DNA of 64,000 nt from Caprella mutica (Eukaryota; Arthropoda; Malacostraca; Amphipoda; Caprellidae). The translations under genes and the position numbers were made by a program. Under the pieces are notes generated by a model. The model did not search any database. It saw only the letters and a program-made list of their open reading frames with translations, and was not told the origin of the DNA. Of the stretch, positions 22,419-34,560 are shown in pieces (the stretch's first letter is position 1; the number at the start of each line of letters is the position of its first letter). The stretch is taken from contig CANNZV010001156.1 of the NCBI GenBank assembly GCA_947561585.1, positions 113,260-177,259 on the forward strand. The letters run 5' to 3'.

Positions 22419-22625
22419 GTTATGGAAACAGAGAACAAGATGCATCGCCTCTTCACATTTGATGAAATATCTTTTTTCACAATGTCACTCATATTGCATG
22501 TCCGTCCTGTCGATTGATGAAGAAATGTCAAAAAAAAAGATATCAAATTGAACGATATTGCTGGAGTTTTTTCATACCGCCCCATCGCTAATTTTATTTG
22601 AGAGGCAATACAAAACATGTTATTG
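22419..22625 (+). pseudogene. Broken copy of a small ORF of unknown function
   Basis: It corresponds to the 74-codon frame at 48,594-48,818 in unit 2. Here extra T and A residues in the runs near 22,472 and 22,540 shift the frame. I recognise no family. Given this decay, the frame may never have been a real gene. Confidence 0.25.
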
Positions 22626-24215
22626 AGAAACGTGCGTACGGATTGACTGTACAGTTGTGCATATGTGCTTCAATTGGAGTTAAAAAACAAATATTGGTAA
22701 TGGTATGTAATTAAAGGTGAATTAAATTTTATCAAATAAATATTTGATTAGTATATTGCTCTTTTATCCAATATAGGCATTCAATAGTTTTTACATTATC
22801 ATTTGAATTATCATAAAGTTAATAATATTAACACTTTCATTATATAATTTTTTAACGTTCACTAGAAGCTATGCAGTTTAAAAAAATTGAATATTAATAC
22901 TTAAACGATTTTTTTAATCACCATCATGGACTTTTTCAACTAAATAATAAATTTTGTTTGTTTTGTTTTAAAATATAGTCATTCAATTGTTTTAACATTT
23001 TCATATGGATAATTTTTGATCGATTAGGTTACAAATATTAACCCTTTATATAATAATTATTTGTCTCAAACACTTTTTTAAATTTTCCACAGAGCTCTTA
23101 AAATCTAATAAATTTTTCTTCACCAAAATATATAAAAAAAATTGTAGAATTGATAAAATAAACTTCATTAATATAGTATCTCAATTATTTTCTATATATG
23201 TGATTACAGATAATATTATTTATTTAGAATAGCAACTCTATTAGTGTCATTAAATTAATCCATGCACAACTTACAAAGATAAAATCTTTGTCTTTTTAAT
23301 TTAGTAAATTCACGCCATAATAATAATTACATCTCCATTTTACTGTTAAGGATTGCATCACTAATTGTTCCAGTAAAAATTCAGTGACAAAAATTCAGTG
23401 AAATGTACCATACATGTCATACAAATATGTTATTTTGCTCGAAAAATAAATTTAATATTAACTTCATAAATAAAACCAATAATCGTAAATTCACAATTAA
23501 AAATAATGATCTAATAAACTTCCTTTTATTTCAATTAATAAGCAAGTAACTATTCTATGTCGAAGACACAAACTCAAACAGCTCCTAACATCAATTTCAA
23601 ACTGCTCCATATTACAACAGAATGAATTATTACCATTTCTTGAAATTTACAGAACTCTAGCTAAGTTTACCAATTTTTTTTTAATTTGGTACAAAAATTG
23701 GAAATTTAAAAACATATATAAAAATAAACAAGCATCTTGGACATTGTTAATGAATTATTTTATTTTTTAGTGAAATTTAACTTTTTCGAACTGTTTGATT
23801 TCATAACATTTTATTTCTTTAACAAATCAAAACTGTATAACTTTAAACTATTCAATTGGTATGTGAATATCTTTGTTTAAACTTTTGTTGACCATGTAGC
23901 ATTAAATAAAGTAATTCATATATATAGAATAATGTAAAGTTACCATTTTTGGTCAGGAAACATCAACAGTTTTTACTAATCGTCAAAAGAAACTTTATAG
24001 AGACATGATTATTTAAGCAGAAAGTAAAATAAATTTCAGATAACCATGATTAAAATGTTATCTTTTTTATATATTATAATCTTAATGTAACAAGCGACAA
24101 TGGTTTTTAATAAGTTAAAATTTATGTAATGAAGTTAAGCTAAGTATTTTCATGTTCTACTATAATGAAATGAATTTATATGTACATTAGAAATAATTTT
24201 GCAGCTTTTAGTTTA
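22626..24215. other. No gene seen; downstream flank of B
   Basis: AT-rich. The last 250 bases (about 23,930-24,180) are diverged paralogues of 12,300-12,540 in front of locus A, including a GGTCAGGAAAC segment and TTAATAAGTTAAAATTTAT. Confidence 0.45.
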
Positions 24216-24279
24216 AATCTTTCGCACCACGTAAAGGTAGCTGCTTTAGCGAAAGATTTTAGAGAGAACAAATTCTCTC
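24216..24279 (-). promoter_or_regulatory. Paired 3' UTR hairpins of RING gene B
   Basis: The AATCTTTCGC/GCGAAAGATT stem and the GAGAGAA/TTCTCTC stem match those after gene A in sequence and spacing. Conservation between A and B spans most of this 3' region, so selection on the hairpins themselves is not shown. Confidence 0.6.
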
Positions 24280-24309
24280 AGGGAATTTCAACCCAATCAG
24301 TTTCGTGCT

Positions 24310-25290
24310 TCACCGAATCATGCGGAGAAGGTTTCCGTAACCAGATGCCATGATCCGTTCTTCTGAAACTGTCCTGCAACATGGACAATTCAAGTTTCTG
24401 TTCCGGGCGAACCATTCCTCTATACACTGTGTGCAGAACACGTGGGTACAACCTGAGAGTACTGACAGCTCCGAAGTTGACACATCTTCGCGAATGCAGA
24501 CTGGACAGGAATGAGCGATGGTGAGGTCAACAGCTCCCAGATTTCTTCTGTTCCTCCAAATCCTGGCAGACGATGGACTGGCGATCTTCAAGAATGACGA
24601 ATGAAAGATAGAAGATTGGGCTTCACCTACTTTCCTGACTTCTTGAAGCTTGAAAGAGTCCTGCGCAGTGTTCCAAATGAGATGAATGTTGAACTCGTCT
24701 CTTGGAGATGCCTCTAACCCGTGAGTTGATCCATCGAGCTCACTGAGGATATCAAGTCGGTCCTTCAACGTCTCGTAGATTGCTACATGAAGGTTGTGTA
24801 TGGCAACAATCAGTTCGTACGTCCTCAGATCGAATTTGCCAGATCCAATCTGTCCCACGTGGTCCTCAAACATTCCACAGAAGTTGCGGTAGTAGTGGTT
24901 CCTCTCGAGGTTTGTTTTCATCTCCTGTAGAATTGAAGTTATTCCTCGGCTTAATCTGCAGGAACTAGCAGACCCAAAACATAAATCGTCGGTGAAGAGA
25001 TTCCTGTGAGAGTCAGTGAAGCGTCTGAGGATAGCTTCACAAAGTCCTGTCGTCTCTTCTACAGTGATTGTGCCTTCCCTTCGTCGGTAGGTAAACTCCT
25101 TCACGATGTTCTTCATGTGGATCAGCATGACCAATATGGAAGTTTCCCTGCTGTCGAACGTTGTTTCCATCCCAAGTTCCTCCAGTCTGTCCATCAAGTC
25201 TTCCACAGTATACCCTGACATGTCAGTTCTCCGAAGCAGAGTCTTGACCTCCTCGTGCAGGATCCTGTGTTCCATCGGACAACCAGGCAT
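24310..25290 (-). CDS. RING-finger protein, copy B (predicted E3 ubiquitin ligase)
   Basis: A complete 326-codon frame without introns, starting MPGCPMEHR. It shares the full layout of copy A, including the C3HC4 RING at 262-305 with all eight ligands (CPVC, GCTHVFCTQC, CPCC). Differences from A are scattered through the N-terminal region and around 250-260 (RRNLGAVDLTIAH here, RRMLGAVDLTQAH in A). Equal length and an intact frame despite clear sequence divergence suggest it has been under protein-level constraint. It is the only intact B-type copy in the window. Substrate and expression are unknown. The upstream frame remains open but has no earlier ATG, which supports this start. Confidence 0.85.
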   Translation of the reverse strand: MPGCPMEHRILHEEVKTLLRRTDMSGYTVEDLMDRLEELGMETTFDSRETSILVMLIHMKNIVKEFTYRRREGTITVEETTGLCEAILRRFTDSHRNLFTDDLCFGSASSCRLSRGITSILQEMKTNLERNHYYRNFCGMFEDHVGQIGSGKFDLRTYELIVAIHNLHVAIYETLKDRLDILSELDGSTHGLEASPRDEFNIHLIWNTAQDSFKLQEVRKVGEAQSSIFHSSFLKIASPSSARIWRNRRNLGAVDLTIAHSCPVCIREDVSTSELSVLSGCTHVFCTQCIEEWFARNRNLNCPCCRTVSEERIMASGYGNLLRMIR

Positions 25291-25407
25291 CGTAGTGAAG
25301 GTATCAGTTAGTATATACGAAACGAAAAAAGCGAGAGCGTTTGGAAAGCGTCTGTGTGGTGTGGAAGCTCAAAAGCGAATGAAAATGAAAATGTATCCAA
25401 CCAGTCG

Positions 25408-25475
25408 GCTATTCGCAAGCTCCACCCATTTCTGTGGTACATGCGGTTGATCTGATCTGATAAGATCTGGGTACA
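25408..25475 (-). promoter_or_regulatory. Conserved upstream block of gene B
   Basis: GCTATTCGCAAGCTCCACCC, CATTTCTGTGGTACATGCGG and TCTGATAAGATCTGGG match the block before gene A, about 115-185 bases upstream of the ATG. It contains TGATAAGA, a GATA-type sequence. Confidence 0.55.
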
Positions 25476-28400
25476 ATGGAAATATAGTCCTAAACTTGCC
25501 TATCCAGTTACTGTCTGGAAAACCGGTTACTATTTCCTCTGATGTATTTATAAGCCTTCGAGTAATTTCATATTTTGAGAATATTAATTAATTAAAATGA
25601 TAGACTATTGGTAAAGGAAATAAATTCATTCATTTACATTACTTATGATAAGACATTAAATTCTTCACTAAATCTAAGCATCACATCCCTGTCTTATACT
25701 GTGGAAGTGGGTGGCTATCATTTTCTGTATATTTTAGCTGTTTCCACAACGAATAATCTTTGAGTCCAGACATCCTGTTACCTATTTATTATTGTACTTT
25801 TTACAGAGATTTACATATACAAATATATCATTGTAATTCATATTTACTTTTATAACTTAATCTATTTTAAATTAGAAATTATTATGAAATATATCAATAT
25901 TTGTAACATATCTGGGATATTATTATTATTTTATCTATATTTTCTTAAGTACATACTATCATATGACAAAATTTTGAAACCTGTTAGTTATTTCTATTTT
26001 CATCTTAGCGTTATATATCCATTGTCTTTAATCTTTAATTATTAACAGATAGGAATTCTCAGTAGTGATATAACAATTTCGATTTATTTTTATCAAAGAA
26101 TATATTCTTTTTTCCGTTGAGCCCCGAACTGTTGTAATTTGGTTTATAGATTTTTTTTTAACGCTACGGTCATTTTTAAAGGATAGCTTTAGTGTGTTGC
26201 TCTTCAAATACGAGGTCTAAGATTTTGTTTTAGGTAGGCTCATTGGCTTCATTTACTATCACCTCTTTATTTTCTTTTTCCATCCGTGAGTACAGCCACC
26301 TGTGGTTTTGTCGCATTCCTTGGTAAGTGGCTGCATTCACGGAGTAACTTTTCTGCATCCATGAACTTGTCACTGACTTTGGTAGGTGACTTCATTCATA
26401 TTTATTCATGGAGGAACTTTTTTTCTTATATATAATTATTTCCTTTTGACGTCAGCGATATGGTCAACGATAAACTCCTACTGAAATTAATTTAGTGTAT
26501 GTAAGTATACATTAGGACTGAAATATGTAATTGAAACGTTTTGAATTTATACACAATTGTTAATTTGTATTTGTTCCAAATTTTAAGAATAGAGTTTCCC
26601 AATTATTTCTAGCCCTTTGGATGTTTGTATGTACATATACAACTTTTAACTTCATTTATATCTTAATTATCATTTCATATTAAATCTTTATTTTACATTA
26701 CTTCATGCATCACAATGAAAAAAAGTATAATCAATTATTATTTCCTAGGGTAAATAATATCTGTATTTGGTACTAGAATTCATATAAAATTTGAAGCTGA
26801 TAACCTGGTTCAAATTTTGGTTAGTTGGACTAGTGAAATGACAAAGTAAAAACATTTCTTGAACTATTTTCGTTTTAATTTATATCATCCCTCTTATAAG
26901 TCCAGCTATTTAATTTCAACATTTTCTGATAGGTTTAAAAATTCACAATTCAATACATTGCAGCATATCATAACAATATATATCGAATAAATAATATAAA
27001 TTAGACAAAATTGTAACCAGTTATTACGTTAGAATTCCGTCTTCTAACGGTAGTGACTGACATTCTTTTTCACGAACTTCTTTCGAAAGTCACCATAAAA
27101 TAGTTGGTACTTTGTCGATAGTTTGGAGGGTTTATTTGCTTTCATTTTATTGTTTTTCTCCCCCCAAGAGCTGTAATGAGACAAAGTTCTTAATGATTTC
27201 ACTCTGAAGGAGAGTAAAGAAAACTTAGGTACCTATCAAATCATTGGTTTGTATCGACATGCTGTCACTCGCTGCTATAAAATCTTAAGTAAATAATGAA
27301 TGAATTATAGTCTCAAAGGTTTGGAATTATGATACAAAATACTATATTCAACTATTTTCTTACTAGATTATTTCGTTTCAGTTGGCCACGTACCAGAGTA
27401 CCTTTTTGGCCACGTCACAGTGTTCAACTAAATATAATATTTAAATCACAGTAGGCTCATAGTATGATATGGTGACTATATGGTGACTATAACCCAATCC
27501 AAAGATTTATCATTTTATCAAATTTATGCCCTATGTAATTACACATTAACTATTTACTACATTATATTTAATATTTTAGTTTAATATGAATAAGCAACCT
27601 TACAAACAGTTCCTACGAATAAATTATGTTTTGAGTTGTTGAAATGTATTTCTTCGTAAGGTAGCACTACGAATTAAAAAAAGCTGTTCACAAAGGATAT
27701 CTTATAGTCAAAATTAATTAGGTAACAATTAGTTGAATTTGAACAGTTTATGGACAAATTGTTATTATAATGAAATCATAATTCCCGCACTAGGTGATGT
27801 ACTTTAATATATCTTATAGTATAGCCAATAACTGAATTCACAGAAACTATATAGACCTAACATATATACAAGTTATAGCTCTCAGTAATTATAAGTGTAA
27901 TAAATTGAGTGCCTGAATTGGTTAATCTTTGATTACAGTTACTATTAATTTAGTTGCTACTATATAGGCCTAGCTGTATAGACCTAAATTATTTAATGGT
28001 TCATATGACTACTCAATATTTTTCTTGCGATTTCTTCGTATTCAATTAAGTGTCCTATAAAATTACTTTATCATACTTCATCTATTTTATCTAACCAAAT
28101 TCTTGCTTCTTTCTCTACGTCTCTTCTATTCACGTAGAAGTTTAGTTTACCTCTATTTATTTCTAGTTTCACGTTCTTGATGGGTGCTGAAGTTATAGCT
28201 TCAATATACCAGGTTTCCATTTCCACTAGTGTACGCTTCAGTCACTTCTTCTTTCCATTTATATTTTCCTTGCTCCTAGTAATAATTTATTAGGAATGTT
28301 ATTAAATTACTAATGTTTTCCTAATTCATTGTTCTGAGGACCCAGCACTCCTAAGTTTATTTGGAACTAATATCTAATCCCTATCTATTTCTCATTTTTA

Positions 28401-28835
28401 ATCTAATAGGTAAATTAAATTCTCATTGGGTACTTTACACAAATAAATTAATTGTTTAGTGGTTAGTCACACGCTTTATGTTTAATGTGACTGCAATCTT
28501 ACATATTTTATCTTCATTATACTGTTGAAATTTATTAAATTAGCTAACGCACATATAAGTAATTCTTAATTCTTTATGATTTAACGTAACTTTATTCTTT
28601 ATCTTTCAGAGAGCAATTCCTGACTTTGATTGTGGATACAAATAGTTTGAGTTACTTTTCTTAACAAGCATCCTGGACATCTTTATTTAAATAAACTTTA
28701 TTCTTTATTTTTTCTTGCATAATTTTAATTTTTATTGCTCTCTTGCAAACTTTTAGATATTTATTTACTAAATATAGCAAACTTTCTAATGAATAAGATC
28801 AGTGTTAAAAAGCTAAAGTTCGCACATTTTCTCTA
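25476..28835. other. Upstream flank of B and downstream region of C; no gene
   Basis: About 25,490-27,300 is paralogous to the flank of A. A TTGGCCACGT direct repeat lies at about 27,382-27,418. From about 28,020 the match with unit 2 becomes much weaker. Short open stretches were not considered genes. Confidence 0.5.
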
Positions 28836-28856
28836 ATGCAGACTGGACAGGAATGA
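28836..28856 (-). pseudogene. Tiny RING coding relic
   Basis: ATGCAGACTGGACAGGAATG is the reverse complement of the SCPVCI codons of the RING genes, including the first zinc pair. It lies about 130 bases beyond the end of locus C with no other coding sequence around it. It is evidence for a further, almost erased family member. Confidence 0.55.
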
Positions 28857-28863
28857 GATTCAC

Positions 28864-28962
28864 CGTGCATGTATTTAATTTCCTTTTGACGTCAGCAATA
28901 TGGCCTTTGGTTCCGAAGCAGACTCTTAACCCCTACTAAATTAATAATTCATTTCATGCTCA
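28864..28962. repeat. Displaced RING upstream-flank segment beside C
   Basis: TTTCCTTTTGACGTCAGC-ATATGG followed by TCTTAACCCCTACTAAATT matches the distal upstream flank of A (15,490-15,540) and B (26,430-26,500). At this place a downstream flank would be expected. The usual 3' UTR hairpins are missing after C. Confidence 0.6.
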
Positions 28963-28985
28963 CCGTAACCAAATGCCATGATCTG

Positions 28986-29916
28986 TTATTCTGAAACTGT
29001 CATGCAACAAGGACGATTCAAGTTTCTGTTCCGAGCGAACCATTCCTCGATACACTGTGTGCAGAACACGTGGGTACAACCTGAGAGTACTGTCAGCTCT
29101 GAAGTTGACACATCTTCTCGAATGCAGACTGGACAAAAATGAGCGATTGTGAGGTCAACAGCTCCCAGATTTCTTCTGTTCCTCCGAATCCTGACAGAAG
29201 ATGGATTGACCATTTTCAAGAATGACTAAATGCAAGATGGTAGAATTGACAACACCTTCTTTCCTGACTTCTAGAATCTTGAAAAAGTCCTGCGCAGTGT
29301 TCCAAACGAGTTTAAGGTTGAACTCGTCTCTTGGATATGCATCTAACCCGTGACTAGATCCATCTTGATCCCTGATGAAATTCAGCCGGTCCTCCGATGT
29401 CTCAAAGATCGCTGCGTGAAGGTTGTGCATGGCCACAATCAGTTCGTACGTCCTCAGATCGAATTTGCCAGATCTGATCTGTCTAACGTGGTCCTCAAAC
29501 ATTCCACAGAAGTTGTGGTAGTAGTGATTCTGGTTGACGTTCGTCTTCATCTCCTGTAGAATAGAAGTGATTCTTCGGCTTAATCTGCAGGAACTAGCAG
29601 ACTCAAAGCATAAATCTTCGGTGAAGAGATTCCTGTGTGAGTCAGTGAAGCGTCTGAGGATAGCCTCACAAAATCCTGCCGTCTCTTCTAGTTATGGTGC
29701 CTTCCCTTCGTCGGTAGGTGAGCTCCTTCACCATGTTCTTCATGTGGATCAGCATGACTGAAATGGAAATTTTCCTGCTATTGAACGTTGTTTCCATCTT
29801 AAGTTCCTCCATTCTGTCCATCAAGTCTTCGACCGTGAATTCAGACATGTTGGTTCTCCGAAGCAGAGTCTTGACCTCCTCGTGCAGGATCCTATGTTCC
29901 ATCGAACAGCCGGCAT
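28986..29916 (-). pseudogene. RING-finger pseudogene C
   Basis: Homologous to copies A and B over the whole length but broken. One base is missing just after the start (the MPGC codons), so the start is out of frame. A deletion in the EETTG region near 29,690 shifts the frame, and another shift occurs near 29,215 between the middle part (29,155-29,550) and the RING part (28,986-29,219). The seventh zinc ligand is lost (CPCC is RPCC), and a GAA-to-TAA change truncates the last 16 or so residues. No functional product is expected. Confidence 0.85.
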
Positions 29917-30414
29917 CGTAGTGAAGATATCGGTTAGTGATACGAAACAAAAAGTGAGAGAGTGACTGAAAAAGCGTCTGCTGTTTGTGAGCTCAAAAGA
30001 ACGAAGATAAAAATAGAACCAAGGTGTCTGTTGGTCGTACGATCTTTGCTGTCCACCTCGTATGAGATTTGAATATTATGAAGATTAAACCTAATATTGT
30101 CTATCCAATTACTGATTGAGTAGACAGTAACTTCGTAATGCGTTTTTTATAAGTTTTTGAATTGAGATTTTTGTTGTAGATTATATATATTTTAAGTACA
30201 TTAATGAGCTAAATTATTGGTTGATTAAATGAGTACATTCTATTTTTCATTTACTATTGTCATGCTTTGGTTAATTTCTTTTACTTTATATATGATCATT
30301 TCTCTAGGTTTTGTGTTGTTTATGAGCGTCTGTTTTTTTCTGTAATTTGAGGATTCAACAACGGGAAATGTAATAAGAGTAAGGACATCCTGTACGCTAT
30401 TTTATTGCTATATA
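29917..30414. other. Diverged 5' leader and flank of C
   Basis: The leader (GAGAGTGACTGAAAAAGCG, GAGCTCAAAAGAACGAAG) is recognisably related to A and B. The upstream block itself is strongly changed (CCACCTCGTATGAGATTTG). The match with unit 2 continues to about 30,410. Confidence 0.5.
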
Positions 30415-31647
30415 CAGGCAGACTTCGCTTTAAGTACACCTCACTCTAATAAAAGTGGTACTTATTTCGAGTCATGTCTCGAAATAAGTACCGTTCGTAG
30501 ACATAGAAAACAGAGACAATTTTTTGTGATTATTTCATGGTACCTAAAAAATCAAAATTATATCCCAGATGAGGTTATTAGAAGCAATTTGTTCAGAGAT
30601 TCCACATGTCCCATTTTAGGGCAAGTTCCGTTTTATCGCATGGTTCTATATTTTCGAACACTTAAAAATTTCCATATAATAATCATTACCTAACTTTTAT
30701 CTCCATTGGTATTCATGATACCAATTTGAATAGAAATTGAATAATAATTATTGTATTTTTTTTTTCGGAAAATGAAGAACGTACCAATAACTTGAAACTT
30801 AGTACCCTTCTTCCAGAAATATTCCATGGTGCATAAAATTGCTGTTTGTTTAATATAACATAATAATTATAGAAATCTGAGTATCTATTAATTACCCAAA
30901 GTTACGTTCCAAGTTTGTTTGGTCTGGTAGGAAACACACTTCAGTAGTTTCCTTCAAGACCAACCGTTTTCACTTGAAGTAAAGCGGTGACTTTCAAATT
31001 CGATAGCTCTATTTGTTTATGATAACTTTAATGCAAAATCAATGGGGACTAACATACAAATTTTGAAGGGAGACTCATTTAGAAACTGTATGAATTTTTT
31101 ACTTTAAATTATAATGAAAATAATATTTTTTTCTATTAAATTATCATTTAATGAAATTAGAATAGTCTTCACTGTTTCTAGTTTTCTGTTACTTCTCACA
31201 TTTTTAGCACCTACTCTATCATTAAATCTTAAACCGATTCTGCCTTATGTTTTATCCCAAAAACAGCATAAATAAATATAAAACATCATTCAAATTAGAG
31301 GTTTATCTTCAAACAGTATTGCAATTATTACTCCTTGTAATATTTACACTAAATTAACTGCCAGGTGACCAAAATTGTGTTTTGTTCAGTACGAGGTTTT
31401 TTTCAAGTAGTTTCAAAAACTTCTTAGTCTAATGGGAGGTTTGTCCGCTAGGAAGCTGGTCTACTACGAGGTTTTGCTGTATATAGTATTATAATTCTAA
31501 AACAAATTTTCTTTCATCATAACTCATAAAATGAGATATATAATCCAGGAGTGACAATTCTAAATTTCTTGTTACTCTTCTTCACTTTAGTTACAGTTTG
31601 GTGATTAAACTGAGTTGTGATTTGGTAACTAAAGCAGGGGATGCCTG
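30415..31647. mobile_element. CAGGC-ended transposon, 1.23 kb, with precise empty site
   Basis: The ends CAGGCAGACTTCGCTTTAAG and AAAGCAGGGGATGCCTG are inverted repeats flanked by TA. Unit 2 has the uninterrupted site near 57,877 (GTATTTGTAATATTG), so the element entered unit 1 after the duplication. No transposase is present. Interior pieces resemble the inverted repeat near 4,990-5,030. A GAGGTTTTGCTGTATA end-like sequence at about 31,469 suggests another nested element. Confidence 0.8.
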
Positions 31648-32050
31648 TATAATATTGTTTTCTGTTTTAAAAATAAGACATTTATCCAACCGTTGTTCTA
31701 GTATTTTGCTGTAGGTGATTGCTCTAAGCGTAAAGCTCTATAATTCTTTTATGAAGAATGTTTATTCTATTTTGTAAAATAGAATGTTATAATTTTGTTT
31801 CGTTCACAAATATTTGGTTTCTTTACTCCATCCCGAAACTTTCTTTGGTGAAAGGGATTAATGTCCTCTAATGGGCCCTGAACTGTTTTAAATTTTATGT
31901 ATCGTCTTATTTCTATTAACCAGTTTTAGATGATAGCGCTAGGGTTATTCTCTTCAACTGCAAGAATTGAGTATTTACTGTTAGATAGGTCTTCATTTTC
32001 TATCACCTCTTCATTTTCTTCTTCCAATCCGTGAGTGCAGTAACCGAAGT
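31648..32050. other. Flank shared with unit 2 and with A/B upstream DNA
   Basis: 31,700-31,830 matches 58,020-58,150 (GTGAT-GTTCTAAGC-TAAAGCTCTATAATT). 31,870-32,045 matches the A/B upstream flank (TATCACCTCTTCATTTTCTT). It is cut at 32,051 by the hAT-type element. Confidence 0.55.
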
Positions 32051-32148
32051 ATAATTATTAGGGTTGAGACAATATGCACTGCATATTATGCAGTGTATGC
32101 ACATAAATATTTTGTGCATATTCGCTTGAAATATGCATTTCCATAAAG

Positions 32149-32262
32149 TGCATATGCATTTTATAAAACGCATATGCATTTTATAAAAAGCATATGCATT
32201 TATAAAACGCATATGCAAAATACATGCATTTGTAAAACGCATATACAAAATGTATGCAGCAA
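32149..32262. repeat. Subterminal GCATATGCATTT repeats, left side
   Basis: The palindrome GCATATGC recurs every 18-25 bases with a TTTTATAAAAC spacer. An equivalent cluster is at 34,125-34,260 on the right side. Such subterminal repeats are commonly transposase-binding sites in hAT elements; that role is inferred. Confidence 0.7.
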
Positions 32263-33154
32263 ATAATTTTAATTAAAAAAAACATTACACGTATGGATTT
32301 TTGAAATAGGCTGTTACTAAGAAGCTCATATATTGTAATATTTTTTTATTAAATGTAAAAAATATTTAAAAACTAAGTGGTAAAATAAAGGATGGTTATT
32401 AATATCTTTTAATTGAAGATAATTTCAATATATTGAAACACTTTTTACAAAGCTTACAAGTCTTGAATATGAAGAATCTAGTATACAGGTAATTAATTGA
32501 AGCTCGTACAGCGAACGATCTTCAAACGGACATCCACTAAAAAAGACAAAAATTATACGTTCTTCTGACCATGCAACTCCTACAACAACCTCTTTAAATT
32601 ATATAGTTTAACTAATATTCTATTTGTCTACCAATTATCTAGTCGCTCATTTATTATATTCAAGGTATTACAATTTACAATAAACACTTAATGTATTGTT
32701 TTTAAGATTTTCAGTATTTTGATTTTGTTACTCATTTCCTACACATTTTCTTTGATCAGAGAAGCTCTATAAAATTAAAGAGGTGTAACTACCCTATATT
32801 TTCACTTGGTTTAGTTACTAACATATTTGTTTCATTTTATTTACCTTATTATTTCGTATACCTACGTACAATTTATATGAGTAATTTATATTAATATCTA
32901 AAGATTTTCATAAAAAATGTATTCAATAATAATCTGAGATTGTTTACCCTCATTAGAGTTTCTTTGAAATGCGGTTAAAGAAAACTTAAAAGTTAAAATC
33001 CCCAATTAAAATAATAATTTTTGTCCTCTATAGATGGGCTTTACCTGTATACTGTCCGTTGTACGAGCTTTACCTGTATATAAAATATATAAATGAATAT
33101 TTACAGTAACACTAGTTTAGAAAATAGGAAAATCAGTCGGTACGTTAAAAAAAC

Positions 33155-33455
33155 TTTATTATTACCTTCGCAAATTTGCAGAAGGTTATATTTTATCCGG
33201 CATTTATTCATCTATTTATCATCTTGTTATTCGCATAACTGAAACAGTGTTCTACCAAATTGCCTGAAATTTTGGGAGCGACCCGGTAAAAGGTCAAGGT
33301 CATTGTTATTCATAACTCCAAAAGTATTGAACCATATTGCATGAAACATGATGGGACGATTGGTCAATATACAGGAACCATTTTGGGAGAAAACGAGTCA
33401 AAGCAACGGCGATGGTATGCGCTCTACCAAGTGCGCGTAATCTAGTTACTGTATA
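33155..33455. repeat. Dispersed repeat with ACCTTCGCAAATTTGC start
   Basis: It runs from ACCTTCGCAAATTTGCAGAA through AACTCCAAAAGTATTGAACC and GGGACGATTGGTCA to GCGCTCTACCAAGTGCGCG. A related piece lies at 35,020-35,170 in the neighbouring element. I recall similar sequence as a dispersed repeat in many animal genomes but could not verify this. Confidence 0.5.
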
Positions 33456-34303
33456 TTTTAGGTTTTCAAAACTAAAATATTTTTGTACTCATAAAATATC
33501 CCCTATACATCACATGAAACTAGAGGTGCGTACAGAAGACTCGCCATATTTGATGGGCCAAGTTATTTTAAAATTTCATGTAGATTGACTTGTGCAGATT
33601 CTCTTGTCAGAATTGATTTTATGTCAATGATGAATGAATATCCTTCATTTTTGGATAATATGTACTGATTAGTTATTACTAATATAAGCTTTACGTAATA
33701 TTTCTATCATAAATATTCTTGAGTAAATTTGAATTTTTTTTATCTCTGTGATACTGATCACTGTTGAGATTGACCTGCCTCGCGCCTCAATTATCTCTAT
33801 TGTTAATGAAATTACTAAGAATGTTGAATATATATATATATACTTACTTTCATCCTTTCTATGCTCTGTAGAAGTTTTTGACATTCTTCTCTGATAAATA
33901 TCTAGGATATTAAGAAGCAGAGTTCAACCAAGTTCCCAACCTCACTATAACCTAGCCTATAATATTCAAATTTCCTAAGTAGAATAAAAATCTAGTTCTT
34001 ATTCATTCACCTGATACTATTCATCTATCTATATATGTAGAAGTTTATCATTCGAATATCAAAAATCAACTTATTTTACTAATCATTTTCTATTTGCCTA
34101 TTATTTTTTCTAATGTGCATCTAATTTGCATATGCAGTTTCTATTTTGCATATGAATTTTCTACTTGCATATGCAATTCAAGAATTGCATATGCATTTCA
34201 AGAATTGCATATGCATTTCAAGATTTGCATATGCGTTTTTTATATGCATATGCATTTTTTCACCAATATGCAAGATATGCAAAGTCACAACCCTAATAAT
34301 TAT

Positions 34304-34560
34304 GTTGCTTCTAGTCTCATATTTTGGTAAGTGACTGCATTCACGGAGTAGTTTTTCTGCTTTTCTGCATTCATGAGCATTGCAACATACGGAGGTAGGT
34401 GACTTTGTTCATGGGGTCACTTTTCTTTCTGACTGCTTTTTCCACTCCCTTGTATGTAATTATATTTTACGCCAGCGAATTGGTCTTTCGTTCTGAAGCC
34501 GACTTTAAACCCCCACTAAATTTATTATTCCTCCTCTCACTATAGATAATAGATTATTAT
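34304..34560. repeat. RING upstream-flank segment, interrupted by the hAT insertion
   Basis: It continues the homology of 31,870-32,050 with the A/B upstream flanks: GTAAGTGACTGCATTCACGG, GTAGGTGACTTTG, TTCTGAAGCCGACTTTAAAC. No coding frame was seen. Confidence 0.6.

Larger units (their letters stand above)
12075..30410. repeat. Segmental duplication, unit 1 (RING loci A, B, C)
   Basis: From 12,075 the sequence matches 38,313 onwards with an initial offset of 26,238 bp. Divergence is low around locus A (about 8 differences in 981 coding bases). It is higher at B, and much higher beyond about 28,020, where many substitutions and indels appear. Small indels and transposon insertions shift the offset along the way. 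Locus order A-B-C and minus-strand orientation are the same in both units. Confidence 0.9.
32059..34295. mobile_element. hAT-type transposon, 2.24 kb, 8-bp target duplication
   Basis: The ends TAGGGTTGAGAC and GTCACAACCCTA are inverted repeats. They are flanked by a perfect 8-bp duplication ATAATTAT at 32,051-32,058 and 34,296-34,303, the hallmark of hAT elements. No transposase frame of useful length was found, so it is non-autonomous. The flanking sequence resumes the RING upstream homology, which confirms the borders. Confidence 0.88.
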
